DNA of 64,000 bases from Methylobacterium sp. WSM2598 (GCF_000379105.1 NZ_KB900609.1:724772-788771); one strand, 5' to 3'. Numbered from the stretch's first letter, positions 1 to 9,645 are shown. Numbers and translations: made by a program. The notes: generated from the letters alone by a model not told the origin.

Positions 1-905
1 ATTTTCTGGCTAGATGCGGCAAGAATTTTGACGTGTTCTTCCTATCGAGAGTTCATTGCGGCGGCAATTATTATAAGTTTGCGAGGAAATCGTCTCAAAG
101 CGCGAAGATCATCTTCAATACCGTAGATCTGCACCACGTGCGCGAGCAGCGCGAGGCGCTGCTGAACGATGACCGGGTGTCGCTCAACCGCAGCCAGTGG
201 ACGCGGGAGCGGGAATACTATCTGAGCCGGATGTGCGACGCCACCATCGTGGTGTCCTCCCTGGAGGCGAGGCTCCTGCGCGAGAACGTTCCGGGGGCCA
301 ACGTTCACGTCGTTCCGCTCCTGCGCGACCTCGCGGAGCCCCGGGCGGGTTTCGACGCCCGCGACGGGGTCGGCTTCATCGGCGGGTTCGGCCACACGCC
401 GAACGTGGACGCGCTCCTGTTTCTCCTCGACGAGATCTGGCCGCTGGTGAGCGGGCGCGACGAGGCCATCAAGCTCTACGTCCTGGGATCGGATCTGCCG
501 CCGCGCTTCAGGCTGCGGCGCGACAGGAACGTCGTGTATGTCGGGTACGTCGAGGACATCGGCGAGCGACTGGAGGGACTTCGGGTGATGGTGGCCCCCC
601 TGCGCTACGGAGCCGGGGCCAAGGGCAAGATCGTGTCCAGCCTGATCCACGGGGTGCCGACCGTGGCGACCTCGGTCGCCGCCGAGGGCATGGACCTGGT
701 CGCGGGGAGGGACGTCATGGTCTCGGACAGCCCCGAGGAATTCGCCGAGGCGGTCTGCCGCTTGCACCGGGACCGCGGCCTGTGGGAGCACATCTCCGCC
801 TCGGGCTACCGTCGCGCGGCCGAGGTTCACGACGTGAGCCGCGGAGCGGAGATCATGGGGAGGATCCTCGGCAGCGCGGGCGTGGCCTTGAGAGCGCAGC
901 CGTGA
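1..905 (+). CDS. Glycosyltransferase, GT4-like, 5' truncated by window edge
   Basis: C-terminal part of a glycosyltransferase of the GT-B / family 1-4 type, which would move a sugar from a nucleotide donor onto a growing surface glycan in the cytoplasm. The frame is open to the first base of the window, so the GTG at 33 is probably internal and the N-terminal acceptor domain lies outside. Visible are a GGFGHTPNVDALLFL donor-domain entry and the classical AGAKGKIVSSLIHGVPTVAT stretch followed by AAEGM, which forms the nucleotide-sugar pocket in GT4 enzymes. The next glycosyltransferase follows on the same strand after about 270 bp without a recognisable gene. The sugar specificity cannot be read. 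Confidence 0.85.
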   Translation, partial: FLARCGKNFDVFFLSRVHCGGNYYKFARKSSQSAKIIFNTVDLHHVREQREALLNDDRVSLNRSQWTREREYYLSRMCDATIVVSSLEARLLRENVPGANVHVVPLLRDLAEPRAGFDARDGVGFIGGFGHTPNVDALLFLLDEIWPLVSGRDEAIKLYVLGSDLPPRFRLRRDRNVVYVGYVEDIGERLEGLRVMVAPLRYGAGAKGKIVSSLIHGVPTVATSVAAEGMDLVAGRDVMVSDSPEEFAEAVCRLHRDRGLWEHISASGYRRAAEVHDVSRGAEIMGRILGSAGVALRAQP

Positions 906-1173
906 CGGGCGGGCGTGGTCCGCACGGCCCGGCCACGGCCGGGCCGGCGGGCGGTCGCGGCGACGGGGCGGCGAGCTGTGTCGGCCGCTCCCGACCGGCC
1001 GGGATGTCCGCCGATGGCGCGACCGCGGCCGGACCGGTCCTCGCGGGGCAGGGATGCGCCGCCCCCTCCCCGGAAGCGCCGCGATCCGAGGCACGTCTCG
1101 TCCCCGTCAGCGCCGGCACGGTTCGGCACCCAGTCCTGCCCGCCCACGGGGCTCGGGCGTAGAGAGACCGCCG

Positions 1174-2757
1174 ATGATATTCTTCACAGTATGTTCAGCC
1201 AATTTCATGGGATACGCTCTCACGCTGCGCGAGACGATCCTGGCGCACGAGAAAGATGCGACCTTCTACCTCCTGCTTTGTGACCGCGAGGACTCCGTCG
1301 ATGCCGGCATGTATGACTTCGAAATTATATACATCGACCAACTTGGTGTGCCGAATTTGGAGAAGATGAAACAAAATTACAACATTACGGAGCTCAATAC
1401 TTCTCTAAAACCTTTCATGTTCCTCTATTTATTTGACAGGCATCCCGGCAGTCGCGTCGTCTATCTCGACCCCGACATCATGGTGCTCTCTCCCTTGGAC
1501 GAGTTGCGATCATGCCTCGACGAGGGCGCCGCCTGTGTTCTGACGCCGCACATCACGGAACCGGCCGAGTTCGCCGACATGAATGACGGCATGTTCCTGC
1601 TGTACGGGATCTACAATCTCGGATTCTGCTGTTTTGCCGATACCCCGCAGGTTCGACGCGTCGTCTCCTGGTGGTCGCGCCGCCTCGAATCGGATTGCAG
1701 CATCGACCTGCCGCGCGGCCGCTTCGTGGACCAGAAGTGGGCAGACCTTCTTCCCGCGATGATCGACAACACCTTCATCCTTCGCCATGTCGGATACAAT
1801 GTTGCCTACTGGAACTTGAGCCAGAGAAGATTATCGAGGACGGACGGAACTTGGAGCGTCAATGGCTTCCCACTTCGCTTTTTTCACTTCAGCGGGAATA
1901 TTATTGAGGATGAGGCCGTATTTTCTCGACACAGCCATGAGTTCAACATTCACTCTTTCGGAGTGATTGGAGAACTACTGGCTCAATATCGCTCTCTCAT
2001 TTACAAGAATGGGCATCGATACTACTCCTCCCTGCAATACGGGTTCAACTGGTCAGGCGCTTCCGGTCGCAACGAGCACACGCTGCTGGAGATTTTCGAG
2101 AATCGCCCGAAGCACGCGGCTTCCCCTCATCTTCACCTCACCCCGCGGGGCGACCGGCCGAACCTGCCCGATGCCGTCAGGACCGTCAGGGCGTCGGCGG
2201 AGGCGCGGCTCGCGGAAGCCGCGCGGGCGGCGGCGCTGACCGGTCACTGCATACGCTGTGGCGGCCGGACGGACTTCGTGCTCGAGCAGGAAGCGGTCGC
2301 GGGCTCGCCCGGGACGAGGACGAGGGTGGTCTGCACGGGCTGTGAGCTCGACGCGGCGAGACGACTCGGCATTCACGTCGGAAGACAACTTCTGCGCAGC
2401 GACGGCGCGGAGATCACGTACCCGTCCGGAACCGGTGACGCGGTCGTGGCGACGATGCGCGCGACGGAACCGGGTTGCGGACTCGGCGGTGCCGCATCGC
2501 TCTGCGTCGTGAGCGTGCCGCGCGACGCGCCCTCGCCCGTGGACGTGACCGCGCTGTGCGCGCAGTACGATCGCGTGGTCGCCGTCCATACCGACGAGAG
2601 CTTCGAGAGCGCCGCGCGCAGTCGCGGAGCTCAGGTCAGCGTCCGTGACGCGTGGTCCGAGACGTGTCTCTACGTGTTCGAACCGACATCGGTGGCGATC
2701 CTGGAGCGATCGGAGGCCGATCCGCGACCGCCCGCGGCGGGCGAGAGCGCGGCGTGA
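1174..2757 (+). CDS. Glycosyltransferase with C-terminal zinc-ribbon-like extension
   Basis: Probable GT-A-type nucleotide-sugar transferase of 527 residues. The start at 1174 is chosen because the protein begins there with a beta strand (MIFFTVCSANFMGYA) typical of GT-A folds; the open frame further upstream is low-complexity Arg/Pro sequence. A metal-binding DxD-type motif is present in VVYLDPDIMVL near residue 100, and conserved-looking aromatic acceptor segments follow to about residue 320. From about residue 357 a CIRCGG...CTGC four-cysteine pattern appears, like the N-terminal zinc ribbon of glycan-cluster SAM methyltransferases, but no SAM-binding motif follows. The first 900 bp use AT-rich codons and the last 650 bp are strongly GC-rich, which suggests a chimera. 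Confidence 0.75.
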   Translation: MIFFTVCSANFMGYALTLRETILAHEKDATFYLLLCDREDSVDAGMYDFEIIYIDQLGVPNLEKMKQNYNITELNTSLKPFMFLYLFDRHPGSRVVYLDPDIMVLSPLDELRSCLDEGAACVLTPHITEPAEFADMNDGMFLLYGIYNLGFCCFADTPQVRRVVSWWSRRLESDCSIDLPRGRFVDQKWADLLPAMIDNTFILRHVGYNVAYWNLSQRRLSRTDGTWSVNGFPLRFFHFSGNIIEDEAVFSRHSHEFNIHSFGVIGELLAQYRSLIYKNGHRYYSSLQYGFNWSGASGRNEHTLLEIFENRPKHAASPHLHLTPRGDRPNLPDAVRTVRASAEARLAEAARAAALTGHCIRCGGRTDFVLEQEAVAGSPGTRTRVVCTGCELDAARRLGIHVGRQLLRSDGAEITYPSGTGDAVVATMRATEPGCGLGGAASLCVVSVPRDAPSPVDVTALCAQYDRVVAVHTDESFESAARSRGAQVSVRDAWSETCLYVFEPTSVAILERSEADPRPPAAGESAA

Positions 2758-2886
2758 CGCGCCCGCGGAGGTCCTGGGCGAGGTGACGGACGGCACCGGC
2801 TCACGGGGGCGGCCGAGGGCGAAGCGCGCCCCTCGACACCGCTCGCCACGCGGGTGGCGACACTCGCGCCTCCCTCCTCGCGGCCG

Positions 2887-4821
2887 TCAGAGCCTGCCGC
2901 CACCGGCACGGGCGGCGGCCGTGACGGTCTCGGGAGCTCCCTCCGGATCCGACAAGCCAAGCTCGCGCGATCGCCTCTCAGTATAGAGATCGCGCCCCTC
3001 AGTCGTATAGCAGCCGAAAATGCCGGGTTCGATCGAATTCAGATTGGCAATCTGAAGGGATGATCCCATGATCTGGCGAGAGACATACAGCGCATTTTGG
3101 TCCACAAACCAGATGTTCGTATCACGCAGCGATGCGAACGCCAAGGCCACGTAGCTATTGACGTAGGACAGGAACTTCAAGGATGATGGCGTATTCGAGA
3201 AGAATGCGATGGTGGCTGGATTGCTGAACCAAGGCAGTACACGTCCCTCGAACATCAATCCGACATCCGAGCCTCGCAGTTTCGAAATGAAATCTGCGAC
3301 AGGAGATTCGAAAGATATATCGACATCCGTCACGAGCAGATTCACACTGAGCTTTTGGATGAGCTCGAAAGCGACTTCGAATCTCCGCGTCGCGTAGATC
3401 GCTTTCAAATTCTTGTCTGACTTATCTATGTTTTCGCGAGAAAAACTTATTTCGACGTCACGATAGCGAGTGCGCAAGTGGCCGATCAGCGCCTCCGTGC
3501 TGTCCAGCGGATTCATGATGTGAAAATGCAGATGCGATCCAGGCGCAACAATGTTGAGTGAGCCCACGTACAGATTGGACAGTTTGGAAAAGTAGGTTCC
3601 ATCACAGGCGGCGAGGATCGCGCGGCCGGATCCGACCCGCGCTTGCGCCGCGCGAAAGTCCGAGACGGCCCCCGACGAGAGGCGAGGCGAGCGCTCGCGG
3701 CGCGAGAGCGTCACGGCCTCGGGCAGCAGAAGCGAATTCAGGCCGAGAAGATCACCGAGTTCCCGCGGGGGTAAGGGCTGGGCTTCGACGATCTTGCGCA
3801 GCCCGTCGTCCGTTCGCCCTTCCAGCAGATCCTGCGCGCCGGCGTACACTTTGGGCCATCGCGCGTCCGGCAGGAAAGGCGACGCGGCATCCGAAATGGC
3901 GCGCAGCCCCGACTTGTTTTCCGAGCATATTTTAGCGTTGCAATAATATTCACCGCAGATATCAATCATATTGACGTTCTGCTGGGTGAGAAACAAGTGG
4001 AAAGCTCTTGAGAAATGGTGGACGGCCGTGTCCCAGTCCTCCCTTCGAAAAGCCGATATCCCGGCTTGGTAGATACCGAACGGCCAAGTCAGGTTACTCA
4101 ATGCCAACTCTTCTGCGGTGGTCAGCTCGAAGGAGGTCGACCGATCCGGCGCGAGATGGTCGCCCATCGGCCCCGCCACGTCGATGGCGCGCTGGAGATC
4201 GCCCATGCGGATGCAGGCGCGCGCCAGGCCGAGGCGAACGTGAGAACTCCCCGGGTCGAGCTTGAAAGCGCGTTCGTGCGCGATCAGCGCAAAGTCCGGA
4301 AGATCGAGGCGCCAGAACGCGGTTCCCAGCGCCGTGAGCACGAGGGGTTCAGCGATGCCATTCTTGATCGCCCGCATTCCGAGATCGCAGACACCGCGAA
4401 AATCGCCGTCGTAGATCCCTGCCAACGAGCCCCAGTAATATGCTCCCGGCAAACCCGGAGAGGTTTCCGCGATGCGGTTCGAGGCCGACAGGGCGTCCTT
4501 GTATCTCCCCTCCTGGAAGGCCGTGGCGGCCTCGGCGACCTGCCATCCTGACCGCCCCTCCGCCAGGCCGAATGCCCAAAAGTGCACCAGCGGATTGATG
4601 TTCGCGGCAGCGACATCCGGGTTGGCCTGCAAATATCCGCTCACGCTGAAGTGGCGGGACGGATCCCGGCCCTCCTTCCATCCGTGATTGAGAAAATGAT
4701 CCAGCAAATCAACGCCGGACGCAGCCACATCAGGATTCTTGAGCCTGTAATATGTCTGATCGAACCCGCCAATCGAGGCAATGACACCAGATCTAGTCTT
4801 CTTTTTGCGTCTCCACAGCAT
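2887..4821 (-). CDS. FDxxYY-repeat / TPR-like protein with glycosyltransferase-like C-terminus
   Basis: 644-residue cytoplasmic protein. Residues about 18-90 hold two copies of a repeat common in polysaccharide-locus proteins (FDQTYYRLKNPDVAASG and YLQANPDVAAAN, each followed by a HF..G..EGR-like end). Residues about 95-330 are helical, TPR-like repeats. Residues about 385-620 resemble a nucleotide-sugar transferase: a RAILAACDGTYF strand, a DxD-type VTDVDI motif and a WFVDQNAL segment. The start is supported by a GGAAGG ribosome site 7 bases upstream of the ATG. It runs convergently to the preceding transferase. Role inferred: synthesis or modification of a surface glycan or glycoprotein; donor and acceptor unknown. 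Confidence 0.7.
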   Translation of the reverse strand: MLWRRKKKTRSGVIASIGGFDQTYYRLKNPDVAASGVDLLDHFLNHGWKEGRDPSRHFSVSGYLQANPDVAAANINPLVHFWAFGLAEGRSGWQVAEAATAFQEGRYKDALSASNRIAETSPGLPGAYYWGSLAGIYDGDFRGVCDLGMRAIKNGIAEPLVLTALGTAFWRLDLPDFALIAHERAFKLDPGSSHVRLGLARACIRMGDLQRAIDVAGPMGDHLAPDRSTSFELTTAEELALSNLTWPFGIYQAGISAFRREDWDTAVHHFSRAFHLFLTQQNVNMIDICGEYYCNAKICSENKSGLRAISDAASPFLPDARWPKVYAGAQDLLEGRTDDGLRKIVEAQPLPPRELGDLLGLNSLLLPEAVTLSRRERSPRLSSGAVSDFRAAQARVGSGRAILAACDGTYFSKLSNLYVGSLNIVAPGSHLHFHIMNPLDSTEALIGHLRTRYRDVEISFSRENIDKSDKNLKAIYATRRFEVAFELIQKLSVNLLVTDVDISFESPVADFISKLRGSDVGLMFEGRVLPWFSNPATIAFFSNTPSSLKFLSYVNSYVALAFASLRDTNIWFVDQNALYVSRQIMGSSLQIANLNSIEPGIFGCYTTEGRDLYTERRSRELGLSDPEGAPETVTAAARAGGGRL

Positions 4822-5817
4822 TTTCTGCTACCTTCCAGCACAGCCTTGCATCATGACTCCACAACGTGGATGTCTGCCGGTCGCAGGACCACGGCGAACT
4901 CGAAATACGCATTACGGCAGCTCGCTCGCGCTTCTTGATCACGCAGGAGCTGATTCAATCACCTAGGACAGTCCCGCGATCGGACATCAAGCTTGCTTAT
5001 TTTCACTAGCCGAATGCACTTCTGTAACGAATCTCCGCGACGTTTCGGTCGGCATTCGCATCGGCGCGATCAGCTCCGTGCGCCGGATCCCGGCTGAGCC
5101 AAGTTGCGGGAGGCATCACCGGTGCCCCAACCTGATCGGTGCCGAGATCGTGCATCGACGGGTCGGTCACATTGGCCAAAACGCTCCTTCATGTTCGCGC
5201 AGGACCGAGCGAACTCGTCACAGCCGGTCGCGCTGCGCCTCACCCGCCTGGGCCGACCCTCTCGGATCCGGGGAGCCCTTGGCGCGGACGGTCCTCCGTG
5301 GGCGCCACCTCGATACGGCGCTGCAAGTATCATCCTGACGCCCGCGTGACCACAGGGCAACGGGCCGGCATCGGGCAGCGGCATCAGGACCGTCCCTGCT
5401 TGGCCCGCGCCAGCGGGCGCGAGGGTGGCGCATCCGACCCCGAAGCGGCAGGTCTCGACGGCCGGCGCTGGACAATCGACCGGCGGTTCGCGGCCTTCTG
5501 GACCGCTCCCGATCGCGGGAGCACGTCGCCGCCGAAGCCGATCCCCGCCCGGAGCCGCGCCGGCGCGACCCGGCTCCGCTCCCGCGCGGCAGCCTCACGA
5601 ATGGTATCGAGCGACCCCACGAGAGGGGACCGACCGGATGCCGCCCGGAGGTGGGGGAACCCCCAGGGCCCACCAGCCACCGCCCTCGACGCCGCACAGG
5701 CACTCCGCAGGACGCCTTGCGGACCTCACCTAGGCTAAGTCCAAAGCGACATGATGTCGGCAGGCGAGCCGGCGAAAGCGCGGATAAATCGATGCGCGAC
5801 AGTGATTTAAGATGAAC
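4822..5817. other. 1-kb gap without a recognisable gene
   Basis: About the first 240 bases are comparatively AT-rich and probably carry the promoter of the minus-strand gene ending upstream. The rest is GC-rich, and the open frames on both strands give Arg/Pro/Gly-rich low-complexity products without start-site support. It probably contains decayed sequence next to tRNA-Ser. Confidence 0.5.
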
Positions 5818-5907
<90 letters not shown>

Positions 5908-6318
5908 GACCCGGGCCGCCGCGGCGCGGGGCCGTGGTGGCGGGACGCCGTCCTCTAGCGGGGTGCGGGCCTCCGCGCAAGCGGGCGCACCCTGCGAACC
6001 CCTGCCCGGGCCGCGCAGGCTGTGGCCGCGCGGCCACGGCCCGGCGCCGGCCGCACCGGCCGCGGACCCGCCCGGGCTGGACATCCACGCCTAGCCGGCC
6101 AACCTTAGGGGTGTCGCCCCACCGCGTCGGGGCGGCGCGGCCGGGCGCTGCGGCGCCGGCCCGGGGCGGCCTGCAACCGGGGCGTGCCGTCCCTCGTTTC
6201 GATCATCGGTCGGCGCATCAGGCGGTGGACCGGCGGTCGGCGCAGATCAACACGCCCTCCGCATGGATCGCCCACCGGGCGTACCGGCCGGATGGGCCGA
6301 GCGCGGAGGATGGTGACC

Positions 6319-6711
6319 GTGGGGACCGAGAACGAGACCGTGCCGGGCGAGCGGCCCGTCGTGCTGGTGGTGGAGGACGAGGCACTCACCATCATGGACC
6401 TGAGCGACGTCCTGGAGGCGGCGGGTTTCGAGGCCCTCCAATCGGCCTCGGCGGAGCGGGCGCTCTCCCTGCTCGAGAGCCGTCCCGACATCGTCGCCCT
6501 CATCACGGACGTGGAATTGTCGGGCAAGACCGACGGATTCGACCTCGCCCGCACGGCCTCCCAGCTGCGCCCCGGCCTGCCGACCGTGATCGTGTCGGGC
6601 CGCGCCAAGCCCGATCCGGACCGGATGCCCGAGGACGCGCAATTCGTCGCCCGGCCCTGCCGCGGCGACGATATCCTGGAGGTGCTCAGGACCGTGATGG
6701 CCCCCCGCTGA
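6319..6711 (+). CDS. Single-domain response regulator (receiver only)
   Basis: About 130-residue stand-alone receiver domain that would accept phosphate from a histidine kinase and relay it or act allosterically; no output domain is attached. The acidic pocket (VVEDEA), the phosphoacceptor aspartate in LITDVEL and the switch serine in IVSGRA are visible. The conserved lysine of the usual KP motif is replaced by arginine (VARPCRGDD). GTG 6319 is preferred because GGAGG at 6305-6309 sits 9 bases upstream; ATG 6310 or GTG 6313 would be too close to it. The 3' end overlaps the next minus-strand gene by 26 bases. No kinase gene is adjacent. Confidence 0.85.
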   Translation: MGTENETVPGERPVVLVVEDEALTIMDLSDVLEAAGFEALQSASAERALSLLESRPDIVALITDVELSGKTDGFDLARTASQLRPGLPTVIVSGRAKPDPDRMPEDAQFVARPCRGDDILEVLRTVMAPR

Positions 6712-6916
6712 GGCCGGCGGCCGCCGCTTCGTCGAGCCAGAGTTCCACCGGCGCGCCCGCCGCGCCGAGATCGAGCACGATCTGGCGCAGGCGGCGGGGC
6801 GGGCCGTCGGGCCAGAGGGGCAGATCGAGGGTCCCGCCCACGGCCCGCACGCTCGCGGTGATCGTCCGATCGCCGAGCCGGATCGTCACCGGGGTCGGGC
6901 CGCACCGGTCCTGCAT
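6686..6916 (-). CDS. Small conserved-looking hypothetical protein
   Basis: 76-residue protein of unknown function. It starts MQDRCGPTPVTIRLGDRTIT and reads as alternating beta strands (ITASVRAV, IVLDLG, VELWLDEAA), a plausible compact all-beta fold and not low-complexity shadow sequence. The ATG at 6916 has a GGGGAG element about 6 bases upstream and is preferred over a TTG 33 bases further out. The 3' end overlaps the tail of the receiver gene on the opposite strand. No motif or pathway could be assigned. Confidence 0.5.
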   Translation of the reverse strand: MQDRCGPTPVTIRLGDRTITASVRAVGGTLDLPLWPDGPPRRLRQIVLDLGAAGAPVELWLDEAAAAGLSGGPSRS

Positions 6917-7220
6917 GCGCTGCTCCCCGCCTTCGGCTCCCTTGCTCAACGCGCGGACCCGCGGGCCGTCCCGGGCGTCCTCCCGCCAAGGTTATCCGTT
7001 CCTCACCGCGTTGCCGGAGGGCCGCGGAGTCCGTCCTTCCGCGACAGGACCGCGCGCGCGAGACGCCGCGGCCCCAGGACCGTTCGCGAGCAGGAGCTGC
7101 GGGGTTCGCCCCTCGCGGCAGCCGCCGCGGGCGGTCGCGCACGACACCCACCAGGGGACACGATCGGGGCGGGCAAACCCGCAGACCTCGGCACGGCCCG
7201 GCGGGGTGCCGCCGCGGAGG

Positions 7221-7430
7221 CTACAGCATCCCGAGCGCCTTGAGGTCGCGAAGCCGCGCCGCGCCCTGCCGTCCCTCGGGGCGCAGGGGCGTCAGGCGGC
7301 GCTCCAGGCCGTCCAGCGCGCGGATCTGCAGGCGCATGGCGTGGCGCAGGGCCTCGATGCGGGCATGCAGCGCGCGCGCATCCGCCAGCGGATCGTAGGG
7401 GGAAGGCGGGGGCGAAGCGTCGTGCGGCAT
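7221..7430 (-). CDS. Small helical hypothetical protein
   Basis: 69-residue protein of unknown function. After a Pro-rich start it is predicted to be almost entirely helical (ALHARIEALRHAMRLQIRAL followed by GLERRLTPL), with a heptad-like leucine and arginine pattern. It could be a short coiled-coil protein. It lies alone on the minus strand, divergent from the membrane protein gene at 7581. A TTAAG/TAAAGG-containing promoter-like stretch lies between the two. Coding status rests on composition and start context only. Confidence 0.45.
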   Translation of the reverse strand: MPHDASPPPSPYDPLADARALHARIEALRHAMRLQIRALDGLERRLTPLRPEGRQGAARLRDLKALGML

Positions 7431-7580
7431 GGCCGCATAGGGCGGGCGCCATGGTTAAGCGCCGGTAAAGGTGGGCCGCCCCGTGGCCGGGCCCCCCGGG
7501 AAAGCGGGCCGCGTGGCGGGGCCGCCACGTGCGGGCGCGCGGGGGCGCTCCTATCTCTCGCCGAGAAGGATCCCGCTCGC

Positions 7581-8834
7581 ATGCCCTCCTGCGCCCTCCC
7601 CCCGCCTCCCCGCCCGGCGCGGCCGCGCCGCGCGGCCGGCGCGCTGCTGCTCGCGGGCGCCGCCTGCCTCCTCGCGGCCGCGGCGCCGGCGCTGCTGCCG
7701 CGGGCCGGGGCGGCCTGGCAGCTGCGCGAGGCGGCCGACGACCCGGGGGCGCTCGCGGCCCTGCGGCTGCGCGAGGCCGCGACGCCGGAGCGCCTCGGCC
7801 GGGAGATCGATGCCGCCCTGGCGGCGGGCGATCCGGACCTCGCCCGCAGCCTCGTCGCGGTGGCGGAGCACGAGGGCGCGGCGGTGGCGCCGGCGCGCCG
7901 GGCGGCGGTGGCGGCCCTTGAGGAAAGCGCGGCGGCGCGGGCCGTCGCGGAGGCGGCGCGCGGCTTCGCCACCGGCCAGGGCGAGGGCGTGCCGGGCCTC
8001 GCCGGGGCGCTCGCGGGCGACCTCGTCGGTTACGGCGACCTGCGCGACCTCTGGAGCGAGGGCGGCAAGCTCCTGCGCCGGGAAGCCTACGACCCGATGC
8101 TGCTCGGCCTCTCGGCGGTCGGCCTCACCCTCACGGGCGCCACCGTCGCCTCGTTCGGGCTCGCCGCCGGGGCGGGCGTGCCGGCCCATGCGGGCACCAC
8201 CACCCTCAAGCTCGCGACCCGGACCGGGCGCCTGTCGAAGCCGCTGCAGGGAATCCTCGCCCGCGCCACCGAGGGCTTGGTCGATGCGGGCGCGCTCCGG
8301 GGCAGTTTCGCCGCCCTCGCGCGCCTCGATCTCGCGGGCGCCCGGGCGACGCTCGGCGGGGCCCTGCGCCCCGCCGCCCTGCGCCGCCTGCGCGGGCTCG
8401 GCGAGGAGGCGGCGGCCCTGCAGCGGCGGGTCGGTACCCGCGGCACCCTGCAGGCCCTCTCCCTCGCCGAGAGCGCGGACGACCTGCGCCGGGCGGGCCG
8501 GCTCTCGGAACGGCTCGGCACCCGCGCCCGCGGGGCCCTCGCCCTCCTCGGCCGCGGCGCCCTGGTGCTCGGCGCGGCGGCGCTCACGCTGCTCCAGTCC
8601 CTCTGGCTCGCCGCCGCGTGGTTCCTCGCCGCGGCCCTGTTCTGCCGAAGGCTCGGCACCGTGATCGGCCGCCTCCTCTTCCGGCGCCCCTCAGCCCGGC
8701 GCCGCCCGGAAGGCCCCGGCGATCAGCCTGAGGGCGCCCGCGGCGCGCGCGCCCTGGTCGCGCGCGTGCAGCATCACCTCCGAGGGCGGCAGTGGCGGCA
8801 GCCCGACCTCGGCCCCGACCTCGGGCGCGCCTGA
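7581..8834 (+). CDS. Ala/Leu-rich membrane protein of unknown function
   Basis: 417-residue protein. An N-terminal hydrophobic segment (AGALLLAGAACLLAAAAPAL, residues about 21-40) could be a signal anchor. A long helical, Ala/Arg-rich middle follows, with one central hydrophobic stretch (LLGLSAVGLTLTGATVASFG), and a C-terminal hydrophobic segment at about residues 330-355. The ATG at 7581 has a GAGAAGGA element about 10 bases upstream. The last 45 residues (from about PSARRRPEGP) are low-complexity and run antisense through a LysR-family remnant, so the native C-terminus may have been lost. No family was recognised. Confidence 0.65.
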   Translation: MPSCALPPPPRPARPRRAAGALLLAGAACLLAAAAPALLPRAGAAWQLREAADDPGALAALRLREAATPERLGREIDAALAAGDPDLARSLVAVAEHEGAAVAPARRAAVAALEESAAARAVAEAARGFATGQGEGVPGLAGALAGDLVGYGDLRDLWSEGGKLLRREAYDPMLLGLSAVGLTLTGATVASFGLAAGAGVPAHAGTTTLKLATRTGRLSKPLQGILARATEGLVDAGALRGSFAALARLDLAGARATLGGALRPAALRRLRGLGEEAAALQRRVGTRGTLQALSLAESADDLRRAGRLSERLGTRARGALALLGRGALVLGAAALTLLQSLWLAAAWFLAAALFCRRLGTVIGRLLFRRPSARRRPEGPGDQPEGARGARALVARVQHHLRGRQWRQPDLGPDLGRA

Positions 8835-8906
8835 GGGCGCCACGGGCCGGGCGAGGGCCGCGACCCCGAGCCCCGCCGTCACCGCCGCCCCGACTGCCGA
8901 CGCGCT
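8691..8906 (-). pseudogene. Remnant of a LysR-family regulator (C-terminal fragment)
   Basis: The minus-strand reading ending at 8691 contains a typical end of a LysR substrate-binding domain: GAAVTAGLGVAALA, then LPPLPPSEVMLHARDQG and a final helix. In this family the segment corresponds to the last effector-domain lobe. The DNA-binding HTH and most of the effector domain are missing, and upstream sequence in this frame is unrelated. The fragment overlaps the 3' end of the plus-strand membrane protein gene, consistent with a deletion that joined the two. Confidence 0.6.
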
Positions 8907-9042
8907 CACCGCGGAGGCCTGGGACGCCCGCAGCCGACACCCTTCGCCGACACCCTCGCCCCGCGCGGGATCGCCCGCAGCGATCCCTCTCACGATCCTG
9001 GTCCCGCAGAATTGCCGCCGCCGCACCGCTGGCCGCCCCGGC

Positions 9043-9354
9043 TCAGCGGCGGGGCGCGACGGGGTGCCCCGCGAGCGGCCGCGCATCCCCGCCGTCCGGG
9101 CTGCGCGCGCCGGACGTGCCGGCGTTGCCGGCCGGATCGTCGGGATTCGCGGCGGTGACTTCCCGCGCGCCCGCCTCGGCGGGCCCGTCGTCCCCCGGCG
9201 CGGAGCGCGTGCCGCGACCGTGACGAAGCGAGTTCAGCACCAGGTTCGCGCGCCTGAGGATCGCGTAGGACTGCGCCAGCACCTGGCGCGACCGCGCGAT
9301 GCTCGCTTCCGTTTGCCGGACGAGTCTGGAGGCGTCCGCGCGTGGCGTGCGCAT
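9043..9354 (-). CDS. Small hypothetical protein with N-terminal helix
   Basis: 103-residue protein of unknown function. Residues about 8-45 form one amphipathic helix (VRQTEASIARSRQVLAQSYA and on to LNSLRHG), a pattern seen in many small Methylobacterium proteins. The rest is Gly/Pro/Ala-rich and probably disordered. The start is at the CAT of 9352-9354, with a GGAG-containing stretch a few bases upstream. It stands alone and the next gene is more than 500 bp away. The helical N-terminus is the main reason to believe it is coding. Confidence 0.45.
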   Translation of the reverse strand: MRTPRADASRLVRQTEASIARSRQVLAQSYAILRRANLVLNSLRHGRGTRSAPGDDGPAEAGAREVTAANPDDPAGNAGTSGARSPDGGDARPLAGHPVAPRR

Positions 9355-9645
9355 GGTGGGCTCCTGCCTGACGTAAGCGGGAGCACACAGGGTCTCTCAG
9401 CCGTCGGCGCCTACGGAGTCGGAACTGCCAACGATGGCGCAGTCTACGCCCCCGCCCTCGGCCACGCCTAGCGACGCGGCGGCCTCAACCCGGGACTCGG
9501 TTCGCGGGGCGATCGGCGCACCGGGCACCCGGGAGGATCGTTCGACGGGGGGAGTGCGGGGTCGTCCGGCAAGGCCGCCCGCGCCGCGGGCCGAGCAGCT
9601 TTCGCGGCGCAGGCCGCCGGGACCCGGCCGACCGCCCACGAAGAA

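Noticed and set aside
5139..5738. Open frames in the 1-kb gap next to tRNA-Ser
   Set aside because: No start support and low-complexity sequence; no similarity recognised by eye.
7454..7468. TTAA-N7-TAAA near 7.45 kb as a CtrA site
   Set aside because: The second half does not match TTAA, and the neighbouring genes are uncharacterised.
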